Assembly: GCA_023480605.1 (NCBI GenBank)
Contig: JAMCWS010000001.1
Coordinates: forward strand, 1-7,145
From: a bacterium
Lineage (GTDB): Bacteria > Sumerlaeota > Sumerlaeia > MVZB01
DNA length: 7,145 nt
Reading direction: 5' to 3'
Part shown: positions 6,069 through 7,145 of the stretch, piece after piece
How the letters are laid out: the number at the start of each line of letters is the position of its first letter
How positions within the stretch are numbered: the stretch's first letter is position 1
Made by a program: the position numbers and the translations under genes
Notes under the pieces: model-generated
The model's input: the letters and a program-made list of their open reading frames with translations, nothing else
The model's database searches: none
What the model was told of the DNA's origin: nothing

Positions 6069-7145
<1,077 letters not shown>

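Overview
The window is GC-rich bacterial chromosomal DNA. Its complete genes are bacterial housekeeping or regulatory genes, and their ribosome binding sites are Shine-Dalgarno-like. No mobile element, CRISPR array, tRNA or rRNA is visible. The EF-Tu sequence and a C-terminal helical module on the secreted protein remind me of the Verrucomicrobiota/Kiritimatiellota/Planctomycetota group or nearby candidate phyla. That placement is from memory of the families, not from a search, and is weak.

Layout. The left part (1-2811) is a minus-strand locus read right to left. A GntR/UTRA repressor gene (2811 to 2047) comes first, then a gene for a large secreted protein of TIM-barrel, glycoside-hydrolase-like appearance (1927 to 386). 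A small cupin related to type II mannose-6-phosphate isomerase domains (338 to beyond the left edge) follows. Between the repressor and the secreted protein lies a 119-base gap with a TTGACA element and an AT-rich palindrome, the natural place for an operator. I read this as a sugar-responsive locus: a secreted carbohydrate-active protein, a sugar-binding or isomerising cupin, and a local regulator whose effector domain probably senses a sugar or related small molecule.

A gap of about 590 bases (2812-3403) without a convincing gene follows. It holds the gntR promoter and two hairpins. Next comes trmB (tRNA m7G46 methyltransferase) on the minus strand. Its intrinsic terminator overlaps its own stop codon.

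The right part is on the plus strand. A divergent promoter region (about 4130-4200) leads to a 150-base leader with a terminator-like hairpin. The leader precedes a 531-residue signalling protein with a PocR-like cysteine-containing N-terminus, a GAF domain and a GGDEF-like domain that has lost its catalytic signature. After 116 bases comes tuf (EF-Tu), which runs off the right edge.

The items most worth following up are the degenerate PocR-GAF-GGDEF protein with its possibly attenuated leader, and the unassigned secreted TIM-barrel-like protein with its repressor and palindrome. I do not see an obviously new multi-gene defence or mobile system here.
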